Assembly (NCBI RefSeq): GCF_022399565.1
Contig: NZ_JAJTUT010000002.1
Coordinates: 310,001-374,000, forward strand
DNA: 64,000 nucleotides
Direction: 5' to 3'
From: Flavobacterium algicola
GTDB taxonomy: Bacteria; Bacteroidota; Bacteroidia; Flavobacteriales; Flavobacteriaceae
The notes under the pieces are model-generated. The model made no database searches. It was given only the letters and a program-made list of their open reading frames with translations, and was not told where the DNA came from. The position numbers and the translations under genes were made by a program. Positions 45,603-55,382 of the stretch are shown here, piece after piece. The stretch's first letter is position 1. The number at the start of each line of letters is the position of its first letter.

Positions 45603-46670
45603 ATGCGAAAGATAAAATACAAAAAAGCACGTAAAACTCATAATAATCCGTTGGAATATACGGGAGCGCATAAGCGATTAGAGTCTGCCTTGCAATTGTT
45701 TGTTTATGATAACGCTGGTTTTACAGAAGATACCAATTTTGAGATTAACGATTTTAATAAAATTGATTTGTCAAAAAATAATTGGCTTAATCTTCATGGT
45801 TTAAATGATGTGCATTTGATGGAAAGTATCGGGAAGTTCTTTGCGATTGACAATTTTATACTTTCGGATATTGTGAATACCAACCGCAGAACAAAACATG
45901 AAGAATTTGAAAAAACACTGTTTTTTAATATAAAATCTTTGTTACCAACAGAAGGGACAGATAATATACATGTCGAGCAAATAAGCTTCTTGTTGAAGAA
46001 GGGTGTTTTGATATCTTTCCAAGAAAAGAAGAGTGACTTTTTTACGCACATACGAGAACGCATTCGCACACATACCGGAATTGTAAGAGAGAAAAATACT
46101 GATTATTTACTGTACTTGTTGCTAGATGCAATAATGGAGAATTTTTACATAACAATTGAAAATGAGGAGGATAAGTTAGAGGAGTTAATTGTTTTATCGA
46201 AGTCGAACTCTAATCCAGATATTTTGATTCGAATAGAGAAACATCGTGATAATTTTAACTTTTTAAAACGTTCGATTGTGCCTTTGCGCGATTCTTTACT
46301 AGCGATAAAAAACTTAAAAGGGAATGAAGGCTTTGTGATGATTGAGCAGAATTCTTTTCATTATTTTTCGCGTTTGTATCAAAAAAGTATCGAATTACTG
46401 GAGCAAATAGAATCAGATATGGGAATGCTGGAAAGTGCTTCTAATTTCTTTTTCTCGTCGCAATCTCATAAAATGAATGAGATCATGAAGACGTTAACTG
46501 TGATTTCTGCCATCTTTATTCCGATGACTTTCATAGTGGGGGTATATGGAATGAATTTTGAGAATATGCCCGAGTTGAAATATCATAATGGGTATTATAC
46601 CATCATAAGTTTGATGGTTGTGTTGGGTTTATTAATGGTCTTTTACTTTAAAAAAAGAAAGTGGTTTTGA
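45603..46670 (+). CDS. corA: CorA-type Mg2+/Co2+ transporter
   Basis: The 355-residue protein has a large cytoplasmic N-terminal domain with a long helix, then two C-terminal transmembrane helices. The signature VGVYGMNFENMPEL (GMN filter, near residue 322) ends the first helix, and KKRKWF is the basic tail. It works as a pentameric cation channel in the inner membrane. It starts 103 bp after the repeat and is followed at 28 bp by pta, so co-transcription is possible. Confidence 0.93.
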   Translation: MRKIKYKKARKTHNNPLEYTGAHKRLESALQLFVYDNAGFTEDTNFEINDFNKIDLSKNNWLNLHGLNDVHLMESIGKFFAIDNFILSDIVNTNRRTKHEEFEKTLFFNIKSLLPTEGTDNIHVEQISFLLKKGVLISFQEKKSDFFTHIRERIRTHTGIVREKNTDYLLYLLLDAIMENFYITIENEEDKLEELIVLSKSNSNPDILIRIEKHRDNFNFLKRSIVPLRDSLLAIKNLKGNEGFVMIEQNSFHYFSRLYQKSIELLEQIESDMGMLESASNFFFSSQSHKMNEIMKTLTVISAIFIPMTFIVGVYGMNFENMPELKYHNGYYTIISLMVVLGLLMVFYFKKRKWF

Positions 46671-46697
46671 TTAAAAAAAGTATAAAAATATAGAACA

Positions 46698-48791
46698 ATG
46701 AACAAAGCAATTTATGTCGCAACAAGTGAATCCAATAGTGGGAAATCTATTGTCACTTTGGGATTGATGAGTATGTTGATGGGTAAAACAGCAAAAGTAG
46801 GCTACTTTAGACCAATTGTTGAAGATTTTGAGGACGGTAAGCAGGACAATCATATTGAAACAGTACTTTCTCATTTTAATTTGGATATTGCTTTTGAGGA
46901 TGCCTACGCTATCACAAAGAGCAAATTAATTAAGAAGAAGAACAACGGTAAAATTGGTGAAGTTCTGGATTTGATTATCGAAAAATTCAAACGTCTTGAA
47001 GAGCGTTGCGATTTTGTACTGGTCGAAGGTACAAGTTTTAGCGGCGACGGTACGGCTATTGAGATGGATATGAATGTCTTGATTGCTAAAAACCTAGGTG
47101 TTCCGACAATTATTGTTAGTTCTGGAGAAGGAAAAACATTGGATGAATTTGTCGATAGTATGTATTTGGCTTTTAACTCATTTAAAATTAAAGATGTCGA
47201 AGTTGTCGCTGTAGTGGCCAATAAAGTGCAACCTGAGAACCTAGAGACGGCGATAAACGGTTTAAGAGCTGTGCTGCCAAAAGAGGTATTAATTACTTCT
47301 ATACCGCTAATATCAAGTTTAAACAATCCTTCCGTTAGAGAAATCATTGAGGAGTTGGATGCTACCGTATTATTTGGTCAAGAATATTTGAATAACGAAG
47401 TAGGTACGTTTAGCGTTGGTGCGATGCAGTTGCACAATTACTTACGTCACCTGCAAGATAAAGGATTGGTAATTACTCCAGGGGACAGAGCAGATATTAT
47501 TATGGGGGTTTTGCAGGCGAATGAGTCGGCAAACTATCCTTCTATTTCGGGTATCATATTAACTGGTAACATTAGACCAGAAGACAGTATTTTAAAGTTA
47601 ATCGAAGGTTTGGTAAGTATTGTACCAATTATTGCGGTGAGTGAAGGTACTTATACGATTACCAATAAGATAGGTAATATAAATTCTAAGATCTATGCCG
47701 ACAATACCAATAAAATAGAAACGTCTATAAATACTTTTCAACAGTATTTTGACGTTGAGGCTTTGTCAAACAAATTGAGTGATTTTGAGGTTGAAGGAAT
47801 GACGCCTAAGATGTTTCAGTACAATTTGGTAAAAAGAGCCAAACAATACCGCAAGCACATCGTGTTACCCGAAGGAAGTGACGAGCGAATTATAATTGCA
47901 GCTTCTCGTTTGCTGGCAATGAATGTGGTTGATATTTCGATTATCGGGAATAAAAAGCAAATAGAGCAAAGAGTAAGTGAATTGGGAATCGATTTTGACT
48001 TTGATAAAATTAAAATAATCAATCCGATCGAATCTCCGTTTTATGATGATTATGCCAATACGTACTACCAATTACGTAAAGCTAAAAATGTGACTTTGGC
48101 TATGGCAATGGATCTAATGGAAGATGTATCTTATTTTGGGACCATGATGGTGTACAAAGGAGATGCAGATGGCATGGTATCTGGGGCGGCCCACACTACT
48201 CAGCATACAATTTTACCCGCTTTGCAGTTTATAAAAACCAAACCTGAGTCTTCTGTAGTGTCCTCTGTATTTTTTATGTGCTTAGAAGATCGTGTTTCTG
48301 TATTTGGAGATTGTGCTATTAATCCAAACCCAACAGCTGAACAGTTAGCTGAAATTGCTATATCATCTGCTGATACCAGTTTGGCATTCGGAATTGAACC
48401 GAAGATCGCTATGCTGTCTTATTCATCAGGTTCATCAGGTAAAGGAGATGAGGTCGACAAGGTGCGTAAAGCAACCGAGATTGTTCGCGGTAAACGTCCA
48501 GATCTAAAAATTGAAGGCCCAATTCAGTACGATGCCGCAGTTGATAAGATCATCGGTCAAAGTAAAATGCCAAATTCAGAAGTAGCTGGTCAAGCCAGTG
48601 TTTTAATCTTTCCTGATTTGAATACGGGAAACAATACCTACAAAGCTGTTCAAAGAGAAACAGGTGCATTGGCAATTGGTCCAATGTTGCAAGGTTTAAA
48701 TAAGCCGGTAAATGATTTGAGTAGGGGTTGTACTGTTGATGATATTATCAATACAGTAGTAATTACCGCTATTCAAGCACAGGGATTATAG
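46698..48791 (+). CDS. pta: Phosphate acetyltransferase, long form
   Basis: The 697-residue enzyme has an N-terminal P-loop domain (ATSESNSGKSIVTLGL), a DRTGG-like middle domain (TPGDRADIIMGVLQA) and the C-terminal catalytic PTA_PTB domain (HIVLPEGSDERIIIAAS, SYSSGSSGKGDEVDKV, ALAIGPMLQGLNKPVNDLS). It interconverts acetyl-CoA and acetyl phosphate. The ackA gene follows after 68 bp, the classical pair for acetate overflow or use. Confidence 0.95.
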   Translation: MNKAIYVATSESNSGKSIVTLGLMSMLMGKTAKVGYFRPIVEDFEDGKQDNHIETVLSHFNLDIAFEDAYAITKSKLIKKKNNGKIGEVLDLIIEKFKRLEERCDFVLVEGTSFSGDGTAIEMDMNVLIAKNLGVPTIIVSSGEGKTLDEFVDSMYLAFNSFKIKDVEVVAVVANKVQPENLETAINGLRAVLPKEVLITSIPLISSLNNPSVREIIEELDATVLFGQEYLNNEVGTFSVGAMQLHNYLRHLQDKGLVITPGDRADIIMGVLQANESANYPSISGIILTGNIRPEDSILKLIEGLVSIVPIIAVSEGTYTITNKIGNINSKIYADNTNKIETSINTFQQYFDVEALSNKLSDFEVEGMTPKMFQYNLVKRAKQYRKHIVLPEGSDERIIIAASRLLAMNVVDISIIGNKKQIEQRVSELGIDFDFDKIKIINPIESPFYDDYANTYYQLRKAKNVTLAMAMDLMEDVSYFGTMMVYKGDADGMVSGAAHTTQHTILPALQFIKTKPESSVVSSVFFMCLEDRVSVFGDCAINPNPTAEQLAEIAISSADTSLAFGIEPKIAMLSYSSGSSGKGDEVDKVRKATEIVRGKRPDLKIEGPIQYDAAVDKIIGQSKMPNSEVAGQASVLIFPDLNTGNNTYKAVQRETGALAIGPMLQGLNKPVNDLSRGCTVDDIINTVVITAIQAQGL

Positions 48792-48859
48792 TAAATTAAA
48801 ATTAAATAAATATAAAACACTATAGATTAATAATCAATAGATTAAATAATATCACCTCA

Positions 48860-50038
48860 ATGAAAATAGTAATTATAAACTCGGGAAGTTCGTCGATAAA
48901 GTACCAGTTGATGACGATGCCAGAAAGAGCAGTTATATGTTCTGGAATGATCGATAGAATTGGACTCGACAATTCTAATTTTACTTATAAAACAGATTTG
49001 CACACAATTGAAGAAGTGCTGCCTATCGCTAATCATAAAATTGGGTTAGAGAAAATCGCGAAATTTCTCTTGGACGAAACGGTGGGAGTAATTAAATCTA
49101 AGGACGAAATTGATGCAGTAGGGCACCGTGTGGTTCATGGTGGCGCATCCTTTTCAGAAACAGTAGAGATTACTGCTGCTGTGAAGGAGAAAATTGGCCA
49201 GTTGTCACAATTGGCACCCTTACACAATCCAGCGCATTTGGTTGGAATAGTGGTTGCCGAAGAGATTTTTGCAAATGCTAAGCAGGTGGTTGTTTTTGAC
49301 ACCGCTTTTCATCAGACTATTCCAGAAGTGGCGTATAAATATGCTATACCTAATAAGCTATTAGAAGAAAATAAAATACGAGTGTACGGTTTTCATGGTA
49401 CAAGCCATAAATATGTGTCTGAAAAGGCAATTGCTTATTTAGAAAATCATTCCAAATTGATATGTATTCATCTAGGTAATGGCTGTAGTATCACCGCTAT
49501 AAAAGACGGAAAAAGTTTTGATCACAGTATGGGTTTTTCACCCTCAAATGGTTTGATCATGGGCACGCGCGCGGGTGATATTGATCAGTCGGTTATTTTT
49601 TACTTGGTAAACACGCTAGGCTATACGATGGATGAGGTAAGCTCGCTATTGTTGAAACAAAGTGGAATGCTAGGTTTAACAGGATACAGTGATTTAAGAG
49701 ATATCGAGGAACATGCGGGAAATGGTAACAAGGAGTGCCAATTGGCACTGGATATGAATGTCTACCGCATCCAGAAGTTTATTGGCGCTTACACGGCAGC
49801 TATGAACGGTCTAGATGCAATTGTATTTACCGCGGGAATAGGGGAGAACTCTTCTTATATTCGAAAATCCGTTTGCGCTAATATGGACTTCTTCGGTTTG
49901 GAATTGGACGATGCTAAAAATGACTTGCGTTCCAAAGAGCTCAGAGAGATCAATACAGAAAATTCGAAAACGAAAATATTAGTAATTCCGACAAACGAAG
50001 AATTAGAAATAGCCAACCAAGTGTACGAGTTGTTATAA
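48860..50038 (+). CDS. ackA: Acetate kinase
   Basis: The 392-residue kinase of the ASKHA fold has IINSGSSSIKYQL at the start, GHRVVHGGASF, FHGTSHKYVS, GLIMGTRAGDIDQS and FTAGIGENSS. It makes acetate and ATP from acetyl phosphate, downstream of pta. A terminator lies 20 bp after the stop. Confidence 0.95.
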   Translation: MKIVIINSGSSSIKYQLMTMPERAVICSGMIDRIGLDNSNFTYKTDLHTIEEVLPIANHKIGLEKIAKFLLDETVGVIKSKDEIDAVGHRVVHGGASFSETVEITAAVKEKIGQLSQLAPLHNPAHLVGIVVAEEIFANAKQVVVFDTAFHQTIPEVAYKYAIPNKLLEENKIRVYGFHGTSHKYVSEKAIAYLENHSKLICIHLGNGCSITAIKDGKSFDHSMGFSPSNGLIMGTRAGDIDQSVIFYLVNTLGYTMDEVSSLLLKQSGMLGLTGYSDLRDIEEHAGNGNKECQLALDMNVYRIQKFIGAYTAAMNGLDAIVFTAGIGENSSYIRKSVCANMDFFGLELDDAKNDLRSKELREINTENSKTKILVIPTNEELEIANQVYELL

Positions 50039-50058
50039 TTTTCGAAAATAAAACAGAT

Positions 50059-50110
50059 AAACGTATCGATTCTTGAAGGTTTTGACTTTCTGGAATAGAT
50101 ACGTTTTTTT
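50059..50110 (+). terminator. Terminator after ackA
   Basis: AAACGTATC pairs with GATACGTTT, with inner GATTC / GAAT pairing and seven T residues at the end. Confidence 0.75.
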
Positions 50111-50168
50111 ATGTGTTTAATGATTAGCTGCCTTTGCTTTTAGTATATGTTTAAATCGAAAGCATGAA

Positions 50169-50828
50169 TCATTCACAATCCCATTTCTCATTAGAAACAG
50201 CATCTTTTAAAGCTGTTTTTAAATTGTAATGCCACCATTCTGAATCGAATGAATTGAAATATTTCGCAGTCATTATCTTTTTTAGCAATGCTCTGTTTTT
50301 CTTCACTTCTGCAGCAACTTTAGTGTAGTTGTGACTCGCTTCAATTCCGAAAAAATCAAACTTAGTTCCCATATCAAGTTCCTTACCATTTGCATCCACT
50401 ATAGTAAGATCTACAGCGCCACCTCTATTGTGAATAGAACCTTTGGCTGGATTGGCCACATATTTAGGATTAGGAACAATCTCCCACATTTTTTTTTGTA
50501 TGTCTAATGGGCGGTAGCAATCAAAAAGCTGAATTCGGTACCCTTTCTTCATAAATTCTTTGTTTACCAAAACCAGTGCTTTTACGGTTTTTAGCCTTAA
50601 AAAACATTCCGCACAATCATAAACCTTGGCTTTCAAAAAATTATCTTCCGTCGCGTATTTCATATCATAAAGAAAATCACTGCTGTAGTCTTTAAGATTA
50701 ACAAATGTCGTATCATTTACTTGGGGAAGTGAACCTATTTTATCTACATTCTGAGAAAAAACGGTTGTTCCAGAAATTAAAGAAAGTAAAATGAGCATTG
50801 TCAAGTAATATCGATTGGAGAGGTGCAT
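50169..50828 (-). CDS. D-alanyl-D-alanine dipeptidase (VanX/DdpX family), exported
   Basis: The precursor is about 219 residues from the ATG at 50828, with a signal peptide (LILLSLISGTTVFSQ). The M15 zinc motifs are complete: SIHNRGGAVDLTI (His and Asp ligands) and SEWWHYN (catalytic Glu and His ligand). CYRPLDIQKKMW is also family-typical. The longer frame from 50876 would bury the signal peptide. It likely cleaves D-Ala-D-Ala in the periplasm for murein recycling. No van regulatory or ligase genes are near, so a resistance role is not suggested. Confidence 0.88.
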   Translation of the reverse strand: MHLSNRYYLTMLILLSLISGTTVFSQNVDKIGSLPQVNDTTFVNLKDYSSDFLYDMKYATEDNFLKAKVYDCAECFLRLKTVKALVLVNKEFMKKGYRIQLFDCYRPLDIQKKMWEIVPNPKYVANPAKGSIHNRGGAVDLTIVDANGKELDMGTKFDFFGIEASHNYTKVAAEVKKNRALLKKIMTAKYFNSFDSEWWHYNLKTALKDAVSNEKWDCE

Positions 50829-51030
50829 ATTGATTTTTTTATAAAAATAAGAAAAAAAATAGAGGAAGCTTCGCAAGACCTGGCGGAATTACTCTTTTAA
50901 CAACATCATATCTAGCTAGAATTTTACAAAATGATAATTACTATTGAATTTATTCCTCACGATCGAATAGTTTCTGTAAATAAATTTAATCAAGCAAGTA
51001 GGCAGAACTTCTAATCGCCTTAATAGTTGT

Positions 51031-51795
51031 CTAATCCTTTAAAAAGGTAGAAATATAATTTACTATTTCGTCATGCTCTGTGTCACTACCTCTGTCGTCC
51101 ATATTATTGTGAATGGTATAGGGCAGTTTTACAATGGTGATTCCATATTTATTTTGCTCCTTTACTGTCGGCAACACACCTTCATCAGCTGGTTGGTCAC
51201 TCGATCGCAGGGAATAAATTTTTGGATTTTTTCTTTTGGGCAAAGCCATTCTTCGATTATCCAACGTTATAATTTTGTACGCTTTACTCGGATATTTTTG
51301 TGCAAATAATGCGGTCATATCCGCACCATTCGAATGTCCGATTACATTGATATGATTAAAGTCTAACTCTGGAGTTGATTTCTTTAATTTGTTTATGGCG
51401 AATAAAATAGTTTCTGCACCTCGCTCCCAAAATGGACGTCTGACTATCTGAGGAATTCCAGTTGTCGGAATCAAATTGTCCGTTGGTAACTCGTGCTGTA
51501 TGCTGACTACGAAATAACCTTTCGAAGCTAAAAAATTGGTCAAATAAGAATATTTCATATTCGAATTTTTCTTATTCTCATAATAGCCGTGACTAAAAAT
51601 AATGAGTTGCTGGTTTTTAATCGTAGAGTCTACTGCTGATTTATAAATAGCAATGGGCACAGAACGACTTCTTTCATGGTCAAACAAATCTATATTTTTT
51701 ACGGTTACCAAATTTTTAATGACAGGATTTTGCTGCGATAATGCTGTATTGAAAACAGAAAACAGAATTAAAACATATAAGTTGAGTTTGTTCAT
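51031..51795 (-). CDS. Exported alpha/beta hydrolase
   Basis: The 254-residue protein has a signal peptide (LNLYVLILFSVFNTALSQ) and a hydrolase core: IIFSHGYYENKKN, NVIGHSNGADMTALFA (Ser nucleophile), and a late His in LPYTIHNNMDD. It resembles the chlorophyllase/PAF-acetylhydrolase-like esterases. The substrate is unknown. It is a single gene. Confidence 0.75.
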   Translation of the reverse strand: MNKLNLYVLILFSVFNTALSQQNPVIKNLVTVKNIDLFDHERSRSVPIAIYKSAVDSTIKNQQLIIFSHGYYENKKNSNMKYSYLTNFLASKGYFVVSIQHELPTDNLIPTTGIPQIVRRPFWERGAETILFAINKLKKSTPELDFNHINVIGHSNGADMTALFAQKYPSKAYKIITLDNRRMALPKRKNPKIYSLRSSDQPADEGVLPTVKEQNKYGITIVKLPYTIHNNMDDRGSDTEHDEIVNYISTFLKD

Positions 51796-52227
51796 TTTTG
51801 ATAAGATTAGTGAAGACCTATTTTGAGAACTCGATAGTTATAACATAACTACTTTACTTCTTTTGCTAATGTAAGTCTGTAAAAAGCTATAAAAATACAG
51901 ATAAGTTTCACAGGATTTATGTGCAATGGCTAGTATGTTAATAAGTTAAGGAAAAGCATTCAGCTTTAAAATATTATAAAGGAAAGAAGATTTCAACATA
52001 ATTAATAGCGATGTAAAAAGGATATGTTATTCTACTTAATAATAAACAATTATATAATTCATAAATGTAACCATATAGAGATCATGTAATTAAAATGTCT
52101 TTAACTGTAAAATTTGCTGAAAGGGGTTTCTTAAATTTGAATAAGTAATTATTAAAAGTCCATTTTATCATGAGGAATAATTTATGGAGTAATAGCAAAT
52201 AAAACAAACAATTAAAAAATAGAAATT
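51796..52227. other. Gene-free region
   Basis: These 432 bp of AT-rich DNA lie between the divergent hydrolase and acidic-protein genes. I see no repeat, RNA or convincing promoter. Confidence 0.4.
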
Positions 52228-52710
52228 ATGAAAGATGTCAATGAATTAAACAGAAGTGTTGTGGATGAATATCTAAAAGAGCAACAAAATAAAAACGAAG
52301 ACTTAAATTCAAAAACTTATGATGATGAAGTAAATGAAGAAGACACTAAATATGTTGATCCCAATAATGTTCCTCGTACCGATTCGACTTTTGGTGAGGA
52401 ATTTATCGATCAGACAAGTATGAACAGTACGGACCCAAACAATGATGAACTAAAAGACAACGATTTGCAGTCGGAAGATTTGACCAATGATCCAGTCGAG
52501 GAGGAAGAAGATTTTGAAACCGATTTGGATAATGATGTAGAAGAAGAAGATGATGATTTTCTAACTGATGATTTGGATTATGAAGAGGACGATGATTTCC
52601 TTTCCGAAGACATAGAGGAAGAAGAAGACATCGATTCGGATGAGGAGATTGTAGAAGTAGATGATGATTTTTTATCAGATGATTTTGAAGAGGACGAAGC
52701 AACTAAATAG
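52228..52710 (+). CDS. Very acidic low-complexity protein with DDFL repeats
   Basis: The 160-residue protein has no signal peptide. The last 80 residues are mostly Asp and Glu with at least four units of the form DDDFL[ST]DD (EEDDDFLTDD, YEEDDDFLSED, VDDDFLSDDFEED). The first half is polar. It is likely disordered and strongly negatively charged. The ordered spacing of Phe-Leu in an acidic background could serve as a binding motif, but no family is recognised. Terminator at 52815. Confidence 0.65.
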   Translation: MKDVNELNRSVVDEYLKEQQNKNEDLNSKTYDDEVNEEDTKYVDPNNVPRTDSTFGEEFIDQTSMNSTDPNNDELKDNDLQSEDLTNDPVEEEEDFETDLDNDVEEEDDDFLTDDLDYEEDDDFLSEDIEEEEDIDSDEEIVEVDDDFLSDDFEEDEATK

Positions 52711-53200
52711 TGACACTTGCTCACTCAATCTAATGATAAATGATAATTACCGGAAGGCTTAAAAATAGTTTAGGCAGTAGGAGAGTAGATATATGAGAAA
52801 TCATCTTACGGTTTAAAGGGTTTGACTTTTCAGTCAGACCCTTTGTTTTAAAATCCATTCAATCAGTTTATTACATTGAATAGAATTGAAGGTTTTAATA
52901 TTTAAAAATGTGTTCTGTAAGTAGCATTTAAAATCTAATCTTTTGCGTACTTAACATCCTAAGTCAAAATAGTAGAAACATTTGATGTAGACTTCAAATA
53001 CTGTGACAGCATTTGCACTTAAATACAATACAACTTTACAAATTCTGTATATACCAAAATCAAATTTTTGAAACTTTTTAATCTTAAAAAGTTTTCCGAA
53101 CAGTCATCTCTGGGATCATTCACAAATTACAAGGCAAATTAAAATTTTTCTACAAAAGTGGAAGTATTGGCAATTTTGAAATTTAGTATTTTCGATCTAA
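52711..53200. other. Convergent intergenic region
   Basis: This 490-bp AT-rich stretch contains the terminator at 52815-52849. The rest holds no recognised feature. Confidence 0.4.
52815..52849 (+). terminator. Terminator after acidic-protein gene
   Basis: AAAGGGTTTGAC pairs with GTCAGACCCTTT (one G-U pair) around an 6-base loop, then GTTTTA follows. Confidence 0.7.
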
Positions 53201-53785
53201 TTATTTCAACTCTAAGATTTCTGCAAAAGCCACTGCTGCTTTGTGTACCAAAACCGTCCAATCATCAGCAGCATTATCATCGGCACCGTCTGAGATGTAT
53301 TTGAGACACAAAAACGGAATGTCTTCTTTTTTTGCAATCAAGGCTAGGGCATAGGCCTCCATGTCGACTACATTGTACTGAGTAGTTGCATGACTGGTAT
53401 CAAAACTATCTCCAGTTCCGCAAGTTCCTACCCTAACGCCCTGCTTTTCTAAGCCGTAAGGTAAAATTATTGGAACGTCAGCAAAAGGCGTCTCGTATAG
53501 TGCATACCCAAGTCCGCGCACGTCCATGTCGCGTTGTACAAACTGTGTACAGCAAACAACATCCCCTTTTGAAAAATGATTACTACCCGCCGAGCCCAAA
53601 TTGATAATCAGCTTCGGCTTTTTGACTTGAATAGCCTTAGTCAATTCATAACTGGCATTTACTTTACCAATTCCGGTAAACAAAGTAGTGTATTGATCAA
53701 ATGTTTTTCCAGCCTCAATTGCTAATGCAAAAACAAAAAGGACGTCATCTGTTGAGTAAAAAGTAACTTGATTAATCGAAATCAT
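53201..53785 (-). CDS. MTA/SAH nucleosidase-like phosphorylase-fold protein
   Basis: The 194-residue protein has the core of the PNP_UDP_1 family: FTGIGKVNASYELT, LIINLGSAGS, FSKGDVVCCTQFVQRDMD, YNVVDMEAYALALIAK and KYISDGADDNAADDW, with the catalytic Asp after Ser. It is about 35 residues shorter than E. coli MtnN, with a compressed middle. It likely splits a purine nucleoside; MTA, SAH or futalosine are the options. Confidence 0.78.
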   Translation of the reverse strand: MISINQVTFYSTDDVLFVFALAIEAGKTFDQYTTLFTGIGKVNASYELTKAIQVKKPKLIINLGSAGSNHFSKGDVVCCTQFVQRDMDVRGLGYALYETPFADVPIILPYGLEKQGVRVGTCGTGDSFDTSHATTQYNVVDMEAYALALIAKKEDIPFLCLKYISDGADDNAADDWTVLVHKAAVAFAEILELK

Positions 53786-53982
53786 ACTGTATGTTGCGTT
53801 TTTTGTTATTATTGCAAAAGTATCATAACTTCTTTAATTATGATTCAAAATTATCGAAAGTTGAAATGGAGATTATAAAGAAAACCATACTGAATAATAA
53901 ACAAGAAAATTGTCACGAAATATCTTTAAAGGTTTATATATTTGATGTATTTATTAGTGAAAACACTTAAAGCCAAACTTTT

Positions 53983-54714
53983 ATGAAATCCGCAACTACC
54001 AACAAAATAACAGAAATGCTTGACGTGGACTTCAAGGAAGACGATAGCATCTGGCTTACAAACAGTTTGACACTTCGTAAAGTAATAGGAGTTTTGGGAA
54101 TGTTTTTGCCTTTGCTGTTATATGTCTTTTTATATGTAGATAGTGGCGTGAAGTATCCTTTAGAATCCATTAGTCATTACTACTACACACGTGTTTCGAG
54201 TATTTTTGTTGTTATTCTAAGTATGCTAGCTTTGTTTTTGATAATTTATAAAGGAAAAGAACCTGTAGACTTTTTCACCTCATTAACCGCGGGTATATTC
54301 GCATTATGCGTGGTGTTTTTCCCAACTGGCAATATTACGAACGCGTGTTGTGATGCTGCAGCACCCTACTCAGTAACCAAGCTGAATGAAAGTGCCTTTA
54401 GGGAAGGTTTTCATTATGTGTCGGCAGGTATCTTTTTAGTTTGTCTGGCCTATATGTCATTGTTTTTGTTTACCAAATCCGACAAAGCGCCCTCAAAAAG
54501 AGGGGACAAAAAAATAACACGAAATCACATTTATCGCACCTGTGGTGTACTGATGATAGTAGCGATTTTAGTTGTTTTTGCTGGCTTTTTACATTTGATA
54601 CCCGAACCATTTTACACTAGTAACCACCTCACTTTTTGGATGGAAACACTTGCTGTAGAATGTTTTGGATTTTCTTGGTTGGTGAAAGGGGAGACGTTGT
54701 TTAGTGATTATTAA
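53983..54714 (+). CDS. Multi-pass membrane protein of unknown function
   Basis: The 243-residue protein has a soluble N-terminus of about 30 residues and about six hydrophobic segments (GVLGMFLPLLLYVFLY, IFVVILSMLALFLIIY and others). ESISHYYYTRVSSIF after the first segment, FPTGNITNACCDAAAPY and a late loop with His/Glu (LHLIPEPFYTSNH) look conserved. It resembles DUF998-like proteins loosely. No role is known. Confidence 0.6.
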   Translation: MKSATTNKITEMLDVDFKEDDSIWLTNSLTLRKVIGVLGMFLPLLLYVFLYVDSGVKYPLESISHYYYTRVSSIFVVILSMLALFLIIYKGKEPVDFFTSLTAGIFALCVVFFPTGNITNACCDAAAPYSVTKLNESAFREGFHYVSAGIFLVCLAYMSLFLFTKSDKAPSKRGDKKITRNHIYRTCGVLMIVAILVVFAGFLHLIPEPFYTSNHLTFWMETLAVECFGFSWLVKGETLFSDY

Positions 54715-54798
54715 AAATTGTTTTTTAAAATGTAATGCGTGCTTCTTCGTGTGAAATTTACTTTGTTTAACTGGTCTTGCGGAGATTACACGACCTAT

Positions 54799-54819
54799 TC
54801 ACCGCAAAAAATGCGGTGA
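54799..54819. repeat. GC-rich hairpin at the left edge of the restriction island
   Basis: TCACCGCA and TGCGGTGA pair around five A residues, without a T tract. It is more GC-rich than its surroundings and lies between the membrane-protein gene and the island. Confidence 0.4.
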
Positions 54820-54895
54820 TTACATTGATTAATCACAGCATTTTGATTTTTTTTATGTTTAAAAGTTATTACAGCTTAGTGAATCATATAATATG

Positions 54896-55315
54896 TTATA
54901 ATGCAATATTAAATTTTTCTTTAAACTTCATTTTAAAGTCTTCATAAGGATCCTCTGAAAGTAAATAAGCATCTAAATCTTTTGCTGCTTCAATACTTCG
55001 GACTCCTTCGTAATAACGATTTACTATAATTCCCTCAACATTTCCATAAAGAATGTGTACAATATAACGCACCAATTCTTTTTGCATATCGTATTGACTA
55101 TATTTAGTTGCTCTTGGTTCTCTGAACGCCTCCGATAAATCATATGTGCTAAAACCCTTTTGAACAACTGATTGTAAAAGCGCTATTTTTTCTGCATATT
55201 CAATTCTAGCATATTCATGTGAAGAAGAGGAAAAATAATGTTTTAATGAATACGGTATTATTATCTTTTTATTAATTTTTTCTAATGTGTTCATTTCAAT
55301 TTGTTTTTTTGACAT
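54896..55315 (-). CDS. Hypothetical protein at the end of the restriction island
   Basis: The 139-residue alpha-helical protein has no signal peptide or membrane helix (an ATG at 55294 is an alternative start). FREPRATKYSQYDMQKELVRYI and EGIIVNRYYEGVRSIEAAKD are its most distinctive stretches. I recognise no family. It follows hsdR by 67 bp in the same direction, so it may be read through from the island, or be independent. Confidence 0.5.
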   Translation of the reverse strand: MSKKQIEMNTLEKINKKIIIPYSLKHYFSSSSHEYARIEYAEKIALLQSVVQKGFSTYDLSEAFREPRATKYSQYDMQKELVRYIVHILYGNVEGIIVNRYYEGVRSIEAAKDLDAYLLSEDPYEDFKMKFKEKFNIAL

Positions 55316-55382
55316 TCTTTATCGAAAGCATTTTAGTTATAAACGCTATCTTAATATATTATTATGTAATACTTTAATAAAT

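Noticed and set aside
50169..50828. VanX-like gene as a glycopeptide resistance determinant
   Set aside because: No D-Ala-D-Lac ligase, VanH or VanRS genes are near; exported relatives serve murein dipeptide turnover.
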